DNA from: Alteromonas lipotrueae
Lineage (GTDB): Bacteria > Pseudomonadota > Gammaproteobacteria > Enterobacterales > Alteromonadaceae
Length of the DNA stretch: 64,000 nucleotides
Direction: 5' to 3'
Assembly: GCF_019249215.1 (NCBI RefSeq)
Contig: NZ_JAESDI010000004.1
Coordinates: forward strand, 284,580 to 348,579
The notes beneath the pieces are model-generated. The model was not told where the DNA came from and searched no databases. It saw nothing but the letters and a program-made list of their open reading frames with translations. Shown in pieces: positions 19,246 through 28,614 of the stretch. The translations under genes were made by a program, and so were the position numbers. Within the stretch, counting starts at the first letter, position 1, and each line of letters opens with the position of its first letter.

Positions 19246-20613
19246 TTAGCTCCGCTCTGCGCGCTCTGCAATAACGCCAGACGCTTGTTCTTGAAGAATG
19301 TATACAATGTTCTTAGAACGTGTATTTAGCATGGCGTATAGCAGGGTCATCGGAATAGCTACTACCAGGCCAAGAACCGTTGTGACTAGTGCTGTTGAAA
19401 TACCACCCGCCATTAGTTTCGGGTCGCCTGTGCCAAACAAGGTAATTGCTTGGAAAGTATTAATCATACCGGTTACGGTACCTAATAGACCCATCAGTGG
19501 AGCCACTACTGAAATAATCTTGATGATAGTAAGGTTACGCCCTAACTTAGGCACTTCGCCCAAGATAGCTTCAGTAAGGTGAAGCTCTAATGCTTCAACG
19601 TCAGCGTTTGGATACTCGTCACGTACTTTAAGTACACGGCCAAGTGGGTTGTTAGCTTTAACTTCTTTGCTCTTAAGCTGCTTGTTCACTTTCATGCGAA
19701 TAAGCGACAAGGTAATCAAACGCTCAATGGCTAGTAGCAAACCGAACGCACCAACGATAAGGATGATGTACCCTACTACGCCGCCCTGTTCAACACGCTC
19801 TTTAAGGTTTGGCGCTTGTACAAGCAGACCTAGAATTGAACCACCTGTTGGGTCTATACCAAACTGAACTAACTCACCGCCAGTCGACTCTTGAAGCTCT
19901 GCAGCAGAGCTATTGTAACGGTCAGCAGGCTGACGGATAAGTTCTGAAACCGTACCAGTCACACCGTTGTATTCAAGGTATTTACCGTCAGCAACTAATG
20001 CGAAAGGCCCTACGCGTACCACTTCTTTTGATACTTTCTGGCCACCAGCTTCAACAACATCGGTTGTGAACTTAGTGACTTTACCTGACTCAGTCATTTC
20101 ACGTTGCATTTCAAACCATACACGCTCAATTTCTTCGATAGAGGCAAGCTTTGAGCTAGAGCCCATGTCTTGTGCCATTTTATCCAAAAAGTCTGAACGA
20201 CCTGAGATTTGAGCTGAAATCATTGAGTTATAAAATTTGTTTTTCGTGTCGCCAGCAATCTGCTGAAGAACACCAAACAATTCTTTTAATGAACCTAAGC
20301 GAGTGTCCAATGCACCGTTAAGGTCTGCCAATTTGAATTCATTTTCTTCGAATTGCGTTTCAAGCTGTTCTGATTGGGCCAACATCTGGTCGCGACGAGC
20401 GCGGGTGTCACGCAATACTTGATCTTGCTCAGCACGTTGAGCAACGAAATCGCGCTCACGTTGTTTGTTTTGCTCAGACTGGGCAAATTGACCTTCTTCT
20501 AGCTGCTTAAGCAGTGCATCAAGGTCCATTGCGCGGTCGTTCTGCGCTACTGCACCAGCGCTTAAGCTAAGGGCTACTAGGCCAAAAGCGATACGTTTTA
20601 CTGAATTAAACAT
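19246..20613 (-). CDS. Large ExbB-like protein (TtpC type) with periplasmic coiled coil
   Basis: About 455 residues: signal peptide (MFNSVKRIAFGLVALSLSAGAVAQ), a long periplasmic coiled coil (residues about 30-110 rich in Glu/Gln/Arg), then a C-terminal MotA/TolQ/ExbB domain with VAPLMGLLGTVTGMINTFQAI. This is the layout of TtpC, needed for TonB2 function in Vibrio. I place the start at the ATG at 20613 because AGAGG lies nine bases upstream; in-frame TTG/ATG codons at 20622/20619 are too close to that site. It begins 14 bases after the DUF3450 gene. Confidence 0.88.
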   Translation of the reverse strand: MFNSVKRIAFGLVALSLSAGAVAQNDRAMDLDALLKQLEEGQFAQSEQNKQRERDFVAQRAEQDQVLRDTRARRDQMLAQSEQLETQFEENEFKLADLNGALDTRLGSLKELFGVLQQIAGDTKNKFYNSMISAQISGRSDFLDKMAQDMGSSSKLASIEEIERVWFEMQREMTESGKVTKFTTDVVEAGGQKVSKEVVRVGPFALVADGKYLEYNGVTGTVSELIRQPADRYNSSAAELQESTGGELVQFGIDPTGGSILGLLVQAPNLKERVEQGGVVGYIILIVGAFGLLLAIERLITLSLIRMKVNKQLKSKEVKANNPLGRVLKVRDEYPNADVEALELHLTEAILGEVPKLGRNLTIIKIISVVAPLMGLLGTVTGMINTFQAITLFGTGDPKLMAGGISTALVTTVLGLVVAIPMTLLYAMLNTRSKNIVYILQEQASGVIAERAERS

Positions 20614-20626
20614 TCTCATCAACCTC

Positions 20627-21385
20627 TTAGTCTGTGATAGCCACTGGTAGCATTAATAAGTCTGGGGCAAGTTGCTTCTTCGCCATGCGCAGACCTTTGG
20701 TAATTTGTGTGCGGTAGCTGCTGTCTAGCTCTTCCCACTGGCGAGTTTGCTTGTTCCAAACACCTTGTGAACTAGCATCACGAGTTTGATAAATAAGCGC
20801 TGTGCGACCTAGGCGTAAAAACTCAACGTCACGCTCTTGGCCATTAATAGTATGCAAACCACTGTAAGCTTCCATGGTGCGACCGTAGTCCATCTCAACT
20901 TGGTACGCTTCCATTACACGACGGAATTTTTCAGATGCGGCAACATCTGCACGGTCCATCATGGCTTTTAAATCCATTACGCGGTTTTTACGTTCTTCAG
21001 GAAGAAAAGGTACGTCTAGGGCAATGAACTGCTCCATGCCGTCAATCATTCGCATCATAAGCGGGGTAATTTGACGCTCAACAACCGATACTTCATCGAT
21101 AGCGGCGTTCAAATCATCCATTTCTTGTTCTTGGCTACTAATTTGCTTACGAAGTTGGGTGTTATAAACTTCCAAACCTTCTATTTCTTTCATCAATGTT
21201 TTGAATTGCTGAAGTTTGCTGTCAATCTGATCGGTAATACCGTTGATTTTTTCCTGCGACTTCGCAGCAGATTCATTAATTTTCGCCGCCTCATCGATAA
21301 CGGGATTTAGTACTTCATCGTCTTGTGCTAGTACAGGTGTCGCCACAAGCGCGCCTGCTATAAGCAAAGAATTGATAAGCTTCAT
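20627..21385 (-). CDS. DUF3450 periplasmic coiled-coil protein
   Basis: 252 residues: signal peptide MKLINSLLIAGALVATPVLAQ, then a long coiled coil (about 30-110) and a helical C-terminal domain with LRLGRTALIYQT and QWEELDSSYR. This is DUF3450, always seen beside TtpC/ExbB clusters; its exact role is unknown. First gene of the six-gene cluster, preceded by the Pho-box-like element at 21461-21478. Confidence 0.88.
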   Translation of the reverse strand: MKLINSLLIAGALVATPVLAQDDEVLNPVIDEAAKINESAAKSQEKINGITDQIDSKLQQFKTLMKEIEGLEVYNTQLRKQISSQEQEMDDLNAAIDEVSVVERQITPLMMRMIDGMEQFIALDVPFLPEERKNRVMDLKAMMDRADVAASEKFRRVMEAYQVEMDYGRTMEAYSGLHTINGQERDVEFLRLGRTALIYQTRDASSQGVWNKQTRQWEELDSSYRTQITKGLRMAKKQLAPDLLMLPVAITD

Positions 21386-21460
21386 ACATTCAAACCTTTA
21401 AAGTTAAAAGAAATCGGGATTACCGACTATAAAATTCTGGGCGTAGGATAGGAGTTTTCC

Positions 21461-21478
21461 ATGACAGTTTTATTACAT
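21461..21478 (-). promoter_or_regulatory. Pho-box-like element before the DUF3450-TonB cluster
   Basis: Minus strand reads ATGTAATAAAACTGTCAT: half-sites ATGTAAT and CTGTCAT (5/7 and 7/7 to CTGTCAT) separated by four bases. Ten bases further on is TATCCT, a 4/6 match to a -10 hexamer. The element lies 76-93 bases before the DUF3450 start and is close in form to three others in this window. Confidence 0.55.
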
Positions 21479-21510
21479 AACCGTCATATTCAGTAGACAA
21501 ACACACAATA

Positions 21511-21536
21511 AAAAGCCCGGAGAATTCCGGGCTTTC
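21511..21536 (-). terminator. Rho-independent terminator after TonB-dependent receptor gene
   Basis: On the minus strand AAGCCCGG / CCGGGCTT with a 6-base loop is followed by TTTATTG, five bases after the receptor stop codon. It separates the receptor from the DUF3450-TonB cluster, which therefore needs its own promoter. Confidence 0.88.
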
Positions 21537-21540
21537 TAAA

Positions 21541-24237
21541 TTAGAAGTCGTACTTCACGCTAGCGCTAATGCCTGTGCCGACTGATTCACGGCGCAACAG
21601 TAGCCCCTCCTGTTCAATTTCTTTATCCTCATTGAGGATATTTTGAAACTTTAATTTTACGGTGGTATTAAAGTCAGGGTAGTAGGTGTAAACAAAATCT
21701 AAAGAATGGAAAGGGTTTTCAATACCATCTTCAAATCCGCGAACACCTGGCGCAATAATACGTTCACCAAACGAGTTATACACCAATGAAGCCGAGTGCT
21801 CTCCATTGTCTGAATCCCAACCTAATTGAAGGTTAGCAACCCACTCTGAATGGCCCACTAAACGACGCTGGTCGTTAGTAATGGTTGCCGTAATAGTACC
21901 GCCATAAGCTTCACGTGCTTGCTGTGAGAACAAAGAGTCTTGATCACCGCTGCCAATAGTCACTTCTGAATCCGATACTGTCATGTTACCGGATATGAAG
22001 AAGTTGCTCATTGAATCGCTAACGAAGCTAAGGTCGTGTAAAAATTCGACTTCAAGCCCGTACAACTCACCTTCTTCACCGTTAGCGGTAAGCAACTGAG
22101 GTACACCCTCACCACCATCGAACTGAACCATCTCGATAGGGTTTTCCATGTCTTTATAGAATAAAGCGACAGATACGTTATTCCCCTGAGACATGTACCA
22201 TTCCCAGCGAACGTCAATATTCATTAGCTCTGTTTCTACCAAAGATGGTGAGCCACGAACAAGGAATTCGGTAAGCGGATCGATAAAGAATGTGGTGCTG
22301 ATATCACGTAAATCAGGACGAATTAACGTTTGGCTGATGTTGAAACGATACTGCATTTCATCATCAGCAATATACGTCAACGCGAATGAAGGTAGGATGT
22401 CATCTTCGTTGTAAATACTATCAACAATTTCATCTGTCTCTGCTGCAAACTCATTCGAGTGTTCAACATAAGGCACTGAAATTTGCTGGAACTCTTCCCA
22501 ACGTGCACCACCACTTAGACGCCATTTCTTATCGATAAAGGCATCTACCATCAAGTAACCGGCAGTCAGCTTACTTGCTGCAGAATACTTATCACCTTCA
22601 CCGGTATTGTCTTGGAATAACGAGCTACCGGTTGAGCTTGCGTAGAAGTCTGGGTTATTAATATTTTCTTCTGAGAAAATATCATACAGACGGTTACCCA
22701 CTTTAAACTCATCATTGATACCAAAATGACGGATCGCTAAATCGATATTAACGGCATCACGAGTTTTCTCGTAATAGTCGAAACCCGCCTTAATTTCAAT
22801 ATCATACCCGTCTCCATAGAAGGGGGTAGAGACATTAAAACCATAAGTATCAGATTCATCTTGAAGGCTTTGATATTGACGGTTTAAGTTAGTCCCTGAA
22901 GTATCATCAATACGTTCAAGCTCTAACGCACCTGCGTCGTCATAAAATAACTGGTAAGTGACTTCCATAATATCTGGCGCTTCACGTGAGGCACGACTCG
23001 TACCTGCATACCAATCAAAGAATACGCCGTTAGCAATATCAAGGAAGTTGTGAGTTCCTTTCAACTGAGACGATACCATTTCACGTTCTTCGAAAATGAT
23101 ATCCATACGACTGAATTCTTCAACGCCCACCGTTGTTTCACTGTCGTCGAAGTATTCGCCGTCGCGCAGGCGGTCGCGCATGTCATGCAGCATCATATTA
23201 ACAAGTTCAATTTTGTGGTTGCTATTTAACTCATAACCCACGTTGAACATGCCGCTCCAACGAACATTTTGTTCGGTAGAAATCATGTCACGATATTTAG
23301 TAAAGCGGGGGTTATCTTGTCCGCCACCAATATCATTACCCAATTGCTCTTCGGTTATTGACCATTCGTTACTGTAAGAAACCGTCGCAAGAAAACCCAA
23401 TACACTGTCATCGTCAAACGTGTAACGATTACCCAAGGTGGCGCCAAAATTGAAGTCTGGTTCGGCAGACTTACTTTCAGGGCCAATATCCCAATTGAAT
23501 GAATTTAGGATTTCTTGTGTTTGCGCTAACGTGCGTGAAGAATCACCTTCAAACCCGTCTGAACCAGAGGCCGCTAGGTTCGATGCTATGATAGACGGTA
23601 AGGCACGTGTGCCATCATCTCGTCCAGTCCAATCGTCGCTGCCACCGTCGTAGAAAAAACCATCGTTACTGTTTTCTGAATTCCAACCTGCCCCACCGGA
23701 CACACTGAAAACAAATTCAGTAGGAATAGATTTAGTACGAATATTAACGTTACCACCACCAAAATGACCTGGCATATTGGGTGAAAACGATTTTTGAACG
23801 TTCAAGCTTTCAATGATGCTTGAAGGGAATAAATCTAGCGGAACCACCGAACGCGTTGGGTCAGGGCTCGGTACTGTCATACCATTTAATTGTGTGCTTG
23901 AGTAACGTTCACCCAAACCACGAACGTAGATGAACTTGCCATCTACCAATGTCAATCCAGTTACACGACGAAGTGCCGCCGCAGCATCACCATCACCGGT
24001 ACGTGCAATTTGATCTGCACCCATGATATCGGCAACAAACGCTTGGTTTTGACGTTCTTGCATTACCGCTGTTGCTGTTCCTTTTAATCGGGTACCTGTA
24101 GCAACAACTTCTTCAATCACTTCATCTTCTGATTGTTGCGCTATTGCCGTGGTAGACAATAAGCTTGAACCCAGAATAGTAGAAATGGCAAGCGTCAGAC
24201 TACCTAACTTGAATATTGACGATTGATTATTTTTCAT
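21541..24237 (-). CDS. TonB-dependent outer-membrane receptor
   Basis: About 898 residues. Signal peptide MKNNQSSIFKLGSLTLAIST...AIAQ; TonB-box-like EEVVATGTRL; plug domain with DGDAAAALRRVTGL, YVRGLGERYSSTQLNG and GGGNVNIRTK; then a 22-strand-type barrel ending in ASVKYDF with a terminal Phe. The start is placed at the ATG at 24237, which has AGGAG eight bases upstream and directly begins the signal peptide; an upstream in-frame start would add 26 charged residues. It follows the triple-repeat lipoprotein gene by 95 bases with a stable hairpin between, so the two likely share a transcript and act together. The ligand is not evident; nearby phoBR and pstS suggest a phosphorus compound, which is inference. 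Confidence 0.9.
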   Translation of the reverse strand: MKNNQSSIFKLGSLTLAISTILGSSLLSTTAIAQQSEDEVIEEVVATGTRLKGTATAVMQERQNQAFVADIMGADQIARTGDGDAAAALRRVTGLTLVDGKFIYVRGLGERYSSTQLNGMTVPSPDPTRSVVPLDLFPSSIIESLNVQKSFSPNMPGHFGGGNVNIRTKSIPTEFVFSVSGGAGWNSENSNDGFFYDGGSDDWTGRDDGTRALPSIIASNLAASGSDGFEGDSSRTLAQTQEILNSFNWDIGPESKSAEPDFNFGATLGNRYTFDDDSVLGFLATVSYSNEWSITEEQLGNDIGGGQDNPRFTKYRDMISTEQNVRWSGMFNVGYELNSNHKIELVNMMLHDMRDRLRDGEYFDDSETTVGVEEFSRMDIIFEEREMVSSQLKGTHNFLDIANGVFFDWYAGTSRASREAPDIMEVTYQLFYDDAGALELERIDDTSGTNLNRQYQSLQDESDTYGFNVSTPFYGDGYDIEIKAGFDYYEKTRDAVNIDLAIRHFGINDEFKVGNRLYDIFSEENINNPDFYASSTGSSLFQDNTGEGDKYSAASKLTAGYLMVDAFIDKKWRLSGGARWEEFQQISVPYVEHSNEFAAETDEIVDSIYNEDDILPSFALTYIADDEMQYRFNISQTLIRPDLRDISTTFFIDPLTEFLVRGSPSLVETELMNIDVRWEWYMSQGNNVSVALFYKDMENPIEMVQFDGGEGVPQLLTANGEEGELYGLEVEFLHDLSFVSDSMSNFFISGNMTVSDSEVTIGSGDQDSLFSQQAREAYGGTITATITNDQRRLVGHSEWVANLQLGWDSDNGEHSASLVYNSFGERIIAPGVRGFEDGIENPFHSLDFVYTYYPDFNTTVKLKFQNILNEDKEIEQEGLLLRRESVGTGISASVKYDF

Positions 24238-24284
24238 TATGGAAACTCCTATGGGACTGTAGTTAGGAAGACCTTTCATCACAA

Positions 24285-24312
24285 AAGCTAAGGCGCGCAA
24301 GCGCCTTAGCTT
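24285..24312 (-). promoter_or_regulatory. Perfect 12-bp intercistronic stem-loop
   Basis: AAGCTAAGGCGC and its exact complement GCGCCTTAGCTT flank a 4-base loop, between the lipoprotein stop and the receptor start. On the minus strand it is followed by only four T residues, so it could be a leaky terminator or an mRNA-stabilising structure giving unequal expression of the two genes. Confidence 0.7.
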
Positions 24313-24332
24313 CAATGAATGACGAAAGTGAA

Positions 24333-27300
24333 TTAGTCTTCAAGACCTACAGTTACCCAGCCTAGTGTCCAGTTAGCTTCGCCATCGAATGCACCTTTAT
24401 AATCGGTGCTATCGAAGAAGCTATCTAGCGTAGACGCATCAAAACCAGAACCAAGTAACGCTGAATCACTGCTTGGAACATAACCGGTTGCATCATCGAA
24501 ACTTAGCGCGTCAATATCTGCAACAACGGTGTTACCGTCTTGTGCTTCAAACCATTCTTGGGTTGTTGCCGTACCAATTACGTCAGAACCAAATGCGCTT
24601 GTAGACTCACAAGCCACTGTAGAGTGGGTAACGGTAAGTGAAGCATCTGCTGCGTTTGCAATTGATTCATCACCATTAACGCGTAGACAGTTTTTGTAAT
24701 CAACGCCGCCAGTTACTACTAAGTTCTTAATGGTTCCTGCTGTACCGTTGCGAAGACGTACGCCGTTGGTTTCTGTAGAACCAATGATGGTTACGTTAGA
24801 AACAGTAGGCGTTGTTAGTGGTGTCCAAGTAGGGTTATCTTCGTTATTGTCAGCTTCAAATGCGTTGTCGCCGCCGTTAAGGCCCTGCTTGATAAGTACG
24901 TACTGTGCTTTACCCGTCCAACCGAAAGACCAATCTAGTGAGTCATCACCAATGGCAGTTAGAACTAGGTGACTAACGTTTACCGAGCCACCAAAGAACT
25001 CAACACCATCGTCTAAGTTTTCGTGCACTTGGATGAAGTCTACTTCTGTACCACTACCAACACCTGCAAATGAGATACCGTTTAGTTCATCACCAGCAGC
25101 AAGTGCTTTACCTGCATGCTTAACAATAACGTAGCGGAAAGTACCAGAGCTATCTTCTGCATCAGCGCCGCCGTATAGACCAGCATCACCTTCAGCAGAT
25201 ACACCACATGATGCTAATTCCGCATCTGAGGTTGCGTCGTCGTCGCCTGTGTTACACAAGTTAGTAGGTGCATTACCTAAGATAACTAGACCACCCCATT
25301 GACCGATAGTGGTTTCGCCACCCGTCATATCTTCAGATGAAGTGAAAGTGATAGGCAATGTTGCAGTACCAGACGCTTCCATTTTCGAACCGCGGCGTAC
25401 TACTAAGAAATCGTCGCCATCTTCACCAAATACGGTAGTACCGCGTTGGATATAAAGCGTAGCGTTATCAGCGTTATCGTTACCTACAGCTGTGCGGCCT
25501 TTAATCAACCAATGAGCATCGTTGGTTAAAGAAACGTCTGCGGTAAAGATAGTATCAGCAGCTAGCTGATACACTGGCTTATCAGTAATCGCGGCAAAGC
25601 TGCCTGAAACGTCAGTGGCCAATCCTTGCTCAAATGCGTTAGTCACATCAGAAGGAATTGAGTCGTTTACTGCAACAGTCCAACCGTCCATCCAGTTGTT
25701 TTCGCCGTCAAATGCACCGATGTAGTCAGTTGATGTGAAGAAATCACTCTCTGCAGACATATCAACGCCAGCGCCAAGCAATGGAGAACCAGAACGAGGT
25801 GTGAAGCCATCGGTAGAAAGCATCAGTGCGTCAGCCGTTTGTACACTGTTTCCAGTTTGGCCAGTAAACCATGCTTGTGTCGTTTCGCCACCAATTTCGT
25901 CAGAACCGAAATTGTTAGCGGTTTCACACGCAACCATTGAGTTTTCTACTGAAAGCGCACCCGATTCTGCGTTGGCGATAGACTCAGCACCGTTAACTCG
26001 TAAGCAGTTTTTATAGTCTACGCCGCCAGTGACGACTAAGTTACGTACTGCACCTGCGGTACCGTTACGTAGACGCACACCGTTTGTATCATCGGCACCA
26101 ACAATAGTTACGTTCGAGATAGTTGGGCTAGTAAGCGGCAACCACGCAGGGTTATCTTCGTTGTTATCCGCTTCGATAGCGTTGTCGCCACCTGCAGCCG
26201 ATTGCTGGATATAAACATTTTGTGCGTTACCAGTCCAACCAAATGACCAGTCAAGTGAGTCATCGCCAATATCAGTCAACACAATGTTACGAACGCTTAC
26301 TGTACCACCGAAGAATTCAACGCCGTCATCAAGGTTTTGGTGAACTTGAATAAATTCAACTTCAGTACCAGAACCAATACCTGCAAATGAAATACCGTTT
26401 AATTCATCTCCTGCCGCTAATGCGCGACCTGCGTGCTTAACGACAATATAGCGAAGCGTACCTGAGTTATCTTCAGCATCTGCACCACCGTAAAGCCCTG
26501 CATCACCTTCCGCTGCTACACCACATGCTGCTAATTCAGCGTCAGAAGTATCTGAATCGTCACCCGTGTTACATAGGTTAGTAGGTGCATTACCAAGAAG
26601 TACCAAACCACCCCATTGACCAATAGACGTTTCTTGACCTGTTAAGTCTTGAACCGACGTAAAGGTAATTGGCGCGTTGGCCGTACCTGCAGCTTCAATT
26701 TGAGAGCCACGACGCACTACTAAGAAGTCATCGCCTTCTTCACCGAAAACGGTTGTGCCTTGTTCAATGTAAAGTACCGCGTTGTCTGCGTTATCGTTAC
26801 CAACAGCTAAACGACCTTTAATTAACCAGTAAGCATCGTTAGTTAACGTTACATCACTGGTTAGTGTTGTATCTTCAGCAAGTTCATAAACTGGCTTGTC
26901 AGTTAATTCTGGGAAGTTAGCTGAAACATCTGTCGCAAGACCTTGCTCGAAAGCAGTCTGAATATCAGTTGGGAATCCACCGTTTACACCAACCGTCCAG
27001 CCTGTAGTCCAGTCTTCACCAGCAGGGTCAAATGCGCCAATGTAGTTTCCACTGTTTGCTAAAGGCGAAGCTGACGTAGGGAAATACCCGTTATCTTCAA
27101 AAAGAAGTTCAGAAGGTGTTAGTACACTATTGCCGGTTTGGCCTTCGAACCACGCTTGCGTAGAATCGCCACCAATTTCATCTGAACCGAAGTTGTTTGC
27201 TGGGGTTTCACAAGCAACTACAGAGTTAGTGATTGAAAGCTCACCAGACTCTGCATTCGCAATAGACTCGTCGCCATTTACGCGCAGACAGTTAGCCGCT

Positions 27301-28235
27301 AATGTAGAGCCGGTAACGACTACATTAGATAGCACCCCTGCTGTACCGTTACGTAACCGCACACCGTTAGTCTTGTCAGCACTTACAATCGTGACGTTAG
27401 AAACAGTCGGTTTGGTAAGTGGTAACCAAGAAGGGTTATCTTCGTTGTTATCCGCTTCAATGGCATTGTCGCCACTGTCTGCAGATTGCTGAATGTAAAC
27501 GTTGGTTGCACTACCCGTCCAGCCAAAAGACCAATCTAGAGAATCGTCACCAATGTCAGTTAGCACTACATTGCTTACGCTAACCGTACCACCGAAAAAC
27601 TCGATACCGTCATCAAGGTTTTGGTGAACTTGAATGTGATTAACTGTCGTTTCAGAACCGATACCAGCAAATGAAATACCGTTTAGTTCATCACCAGACG
27701 CCAAGGCTTTACCAGCATGCTTAACAACCACATATTCTAGTGTACCAGAATCATCTTCTGCGTCGTTTCCGCCGTATAGGCCAGCATCACCTTCCGCAGA
27801 CACACCACAAGACGCTAGTTCGTCGTCAGACGTCTGGTCATCGTCACCTGTGTTACAAAGGTTAGTGGGTGCATTACCTAGTAATACCACACCACCCCAT
27901 TGACCAATTGATGTTTCTTCACCAGTAACGTCTTGGATAGATGTCATTACAATTGGCGCTGAAGATGAACCAGACGCTTCAATTTGTGAACCACGGCGTA
28001 CTACTAAGAAGTCGTCACCGTCTTCACCGATAACTGTTGTACCTTCTTCAATGGTAAGTACTGTTGAATCCGCGTTGTCGTTACCAACTGCCGTACGACC
28101 CTTAATGATCCAGTGTGCATCATTCGTTAACGTCATGTCTTGCGTTAACACTAAGTCGTCGTTTAAGCGATAAACAGGCTTGTCAGTAATTGTAGAGAAT
28201 TCGCTTGATGCATCAGTCGCCAAGCCTAATGAAAA
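24333..28235 (-). repeat. Three ~1.3-kb tandem coding repeats
   Basis: The three units within the lipoprotein gene begin near plus-strand positions 28235, 26953 and 25639. They are strongly similar at protein level but have drifted at synonymous sites, so the duplication is old and the protein sequence has been kept under selection. Unit 1 lacks the DFFTSTDYIGAF-type end present in units 2 and 3. Confidence 0.85.
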
Positions 28236-28406
28236 TGGCGTATCAACATCAGGGGTAGTTGGCGTAGTTGGGGTAGTCGGCGTGGTAGGAGTCGTTGGCG
28301 CTGCAACAACTTCGTCACCTTCATTAATATTTATATCGCCACCGCAACCTGCAAGAATAAGTGCTGTCGTGATTGCACTGATCTTAAAAACATTACGAAT
28401 TTCCAT
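24333..28406 (-). CDS. Large lipoprotein with three tandem ~430-residue repeats
   Basis: 1357 residues. Lipoprotein signal with lipobox LAGC (Cys21), a (TTP)n linker at about 38-52, then three homologous units of roughly 427, 438 and 435 residues starting near 58, 485 and 923. Each unit opens with xxGLATD...TDKPVY and repeats blocks such as GDDFLVVRRGS, IGQWGG, LGNAPTNLCNTGDD, ELNGISFAG, DDGxEFFGG, GDDSLDWSFGWTG and NGVRLRNGTAG. Short hydrophobic strands with turn-forming Gly/Asn/Asp suggest a right-handed beta-helix; this is inference. Each unit has four Cys residues, probably disulfide-bonded. Function is unknown; co-transcription with a TonB-dependent receptor points to a surface partner protein in ligand capture. 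Start ATG has GGAG eight bases upstream. Confidence 0.85.
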   Translation of the reverse strand: MEIRNVFKISAITTALILAGCGGDININEGDEVVAAPTTPTTPTTPTTPTTPDVDTPFSLGLATDASSEFSTITDKPVYRLNDDLVLTQDMTLTNDAHWIIKGRTAVGNDNADSTVLTIEEGTTVIGEDGDDFLVVRRGSQIEASGSSSAPIVMTSIQDVTGEETSIGQWGGVVLLGNAPTNLCNTGDDDQTSDDELASCGVSAEGDAGLYGGNDAEDDSGTLEYVVVKHAGKALASGDELNGISFAGIGSETTVNHIQVHQNLDDGIEFFGGTVSVSNVVLTDIGDDSLDWSFGWTGSATNVYIQQSADSGDNAIEADNNEDNPSWLPLTKPTVSNVTIVSADKTNGVRLRNGTAGVLSNVVVTGSTLAANCLRVNGDESIANAESGELSITNSVVACETPANNFGSDEIGGDSTQAWFEGQTGNSVLTPSELLFEDNGYFPTSASPLANSGNYIGAFDPAGEDWTTGWTVGVNGGFPTDIQTAFEQGLATDVSANFPELTDKPVYELAEDTTLTSDVTLTNDAYWLIKGRLAVGNDNADNAVLYIEQGTTVFGEEGDDFLVVRRGSQIEAAGTANAPITFTSVQDLTGQETSIGQWGGLVLLGNAPTNLCNTGDDSDTSDAELAACGVAAEGDAGLYGGADAEDNSGTLRYIVVKHAGRALAAGDELNGISFAGIGSGTEVEFIQVHQNLDDGVEFFGGTVSVRNIVLTDIGDDSLDWSFGWTGNAQNVYIQQSAAGGDNAIEADNNEDNPAWLPLTSPTISNVTIVGADDTNGVRLRNGTAGAVRNLVVTGGVDYKNCLRVNGAESIANAESGALSVENSMVACETANNFGSDEIGGETTQAWFTGQTGNSVQTADALMLSTDGFTPRSGSPLLGAGVDMSAESDFFTSTDYIGAFDGENNWMDGWTVAVNDSIPSDVTNAFEQGLATDVSGSFAAITDKPVYQLAADTIFTADVSLTNDAHWLIKGRTAVGNDNADNATLYIQRGTTVFGEDGDDFLVVRRGSKMEASGTATLPITFTSSEDMTGGETTIGQWGGLVILGNAPTNLCNTGDDDATSDAELASCGVSAEGDAGLYGGADAEDSSGTFRYVIVKHAGKALAAGDELNGISFAGVGSGTEVDFIQVHENLDDGVEFFGGSVNVSHLVLTAIGDDSLDWSFGWTGKAQYVLIKQGLNGGDNAFEADNNEDNPTWTPLTTPTVSNVTIIGSTETNGVRLRNGTAGTIKNLVVTGGVDYKNCLRVNGDESIANAADASLTVTHSTVACESTSAFGSDVIGTATTQEWFEAQDGNTVVADIDALSFDDATGYVPSSDSALLGSGFDASTLDSFFDSTDYKGAFDGEANWTLGWVTVGLED

Positions 28407-28467
28407 TAAATTCTCCAGTTAGATCTTAGATTGAATTTCAAAGTCCGGTAGAGATTAAATGAGAAGG

Positions 28468-28485
28468 GTGACATTTTTGTTACAA
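28468..28485 (-). promoter_or_regulatory. Pho-box-like element before the triple-repeat lipoprotein gene
   Basis: Minus strand reads TTGTAACAAAAATGTCAC: two imperfect CTGTCAT half-sites (4/7 and 5/7) with an AAAA spacer. Eight bases downstream is TTTAAT, a 5/6 match to a -10 hexamer. It lies 62-79 bases before the start codon. Confidence 0.5.
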
Positions 28486-28614
28486 ATGTACATTAAGGTG
28501 GAAATATTTGGAACTTTTGTAAGTCGCCTTTTATGGCTTATAGATTGTGTTGCTTTTTAATGGGTTAGAGTGAAGTTTGAGTGTTACAGCAACTGATTTA
28601 TATTGTTAGAAGGA

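Noticed and set aside
25735..27492. Several plus-strand open frames opposite the repeat lipoprotein (for example 25735-26016 and 27130-27492)
   Set aside because: They recur at the same place in each repeat unit, as expected for the antisense of a repeated gene, and carry no start signals.
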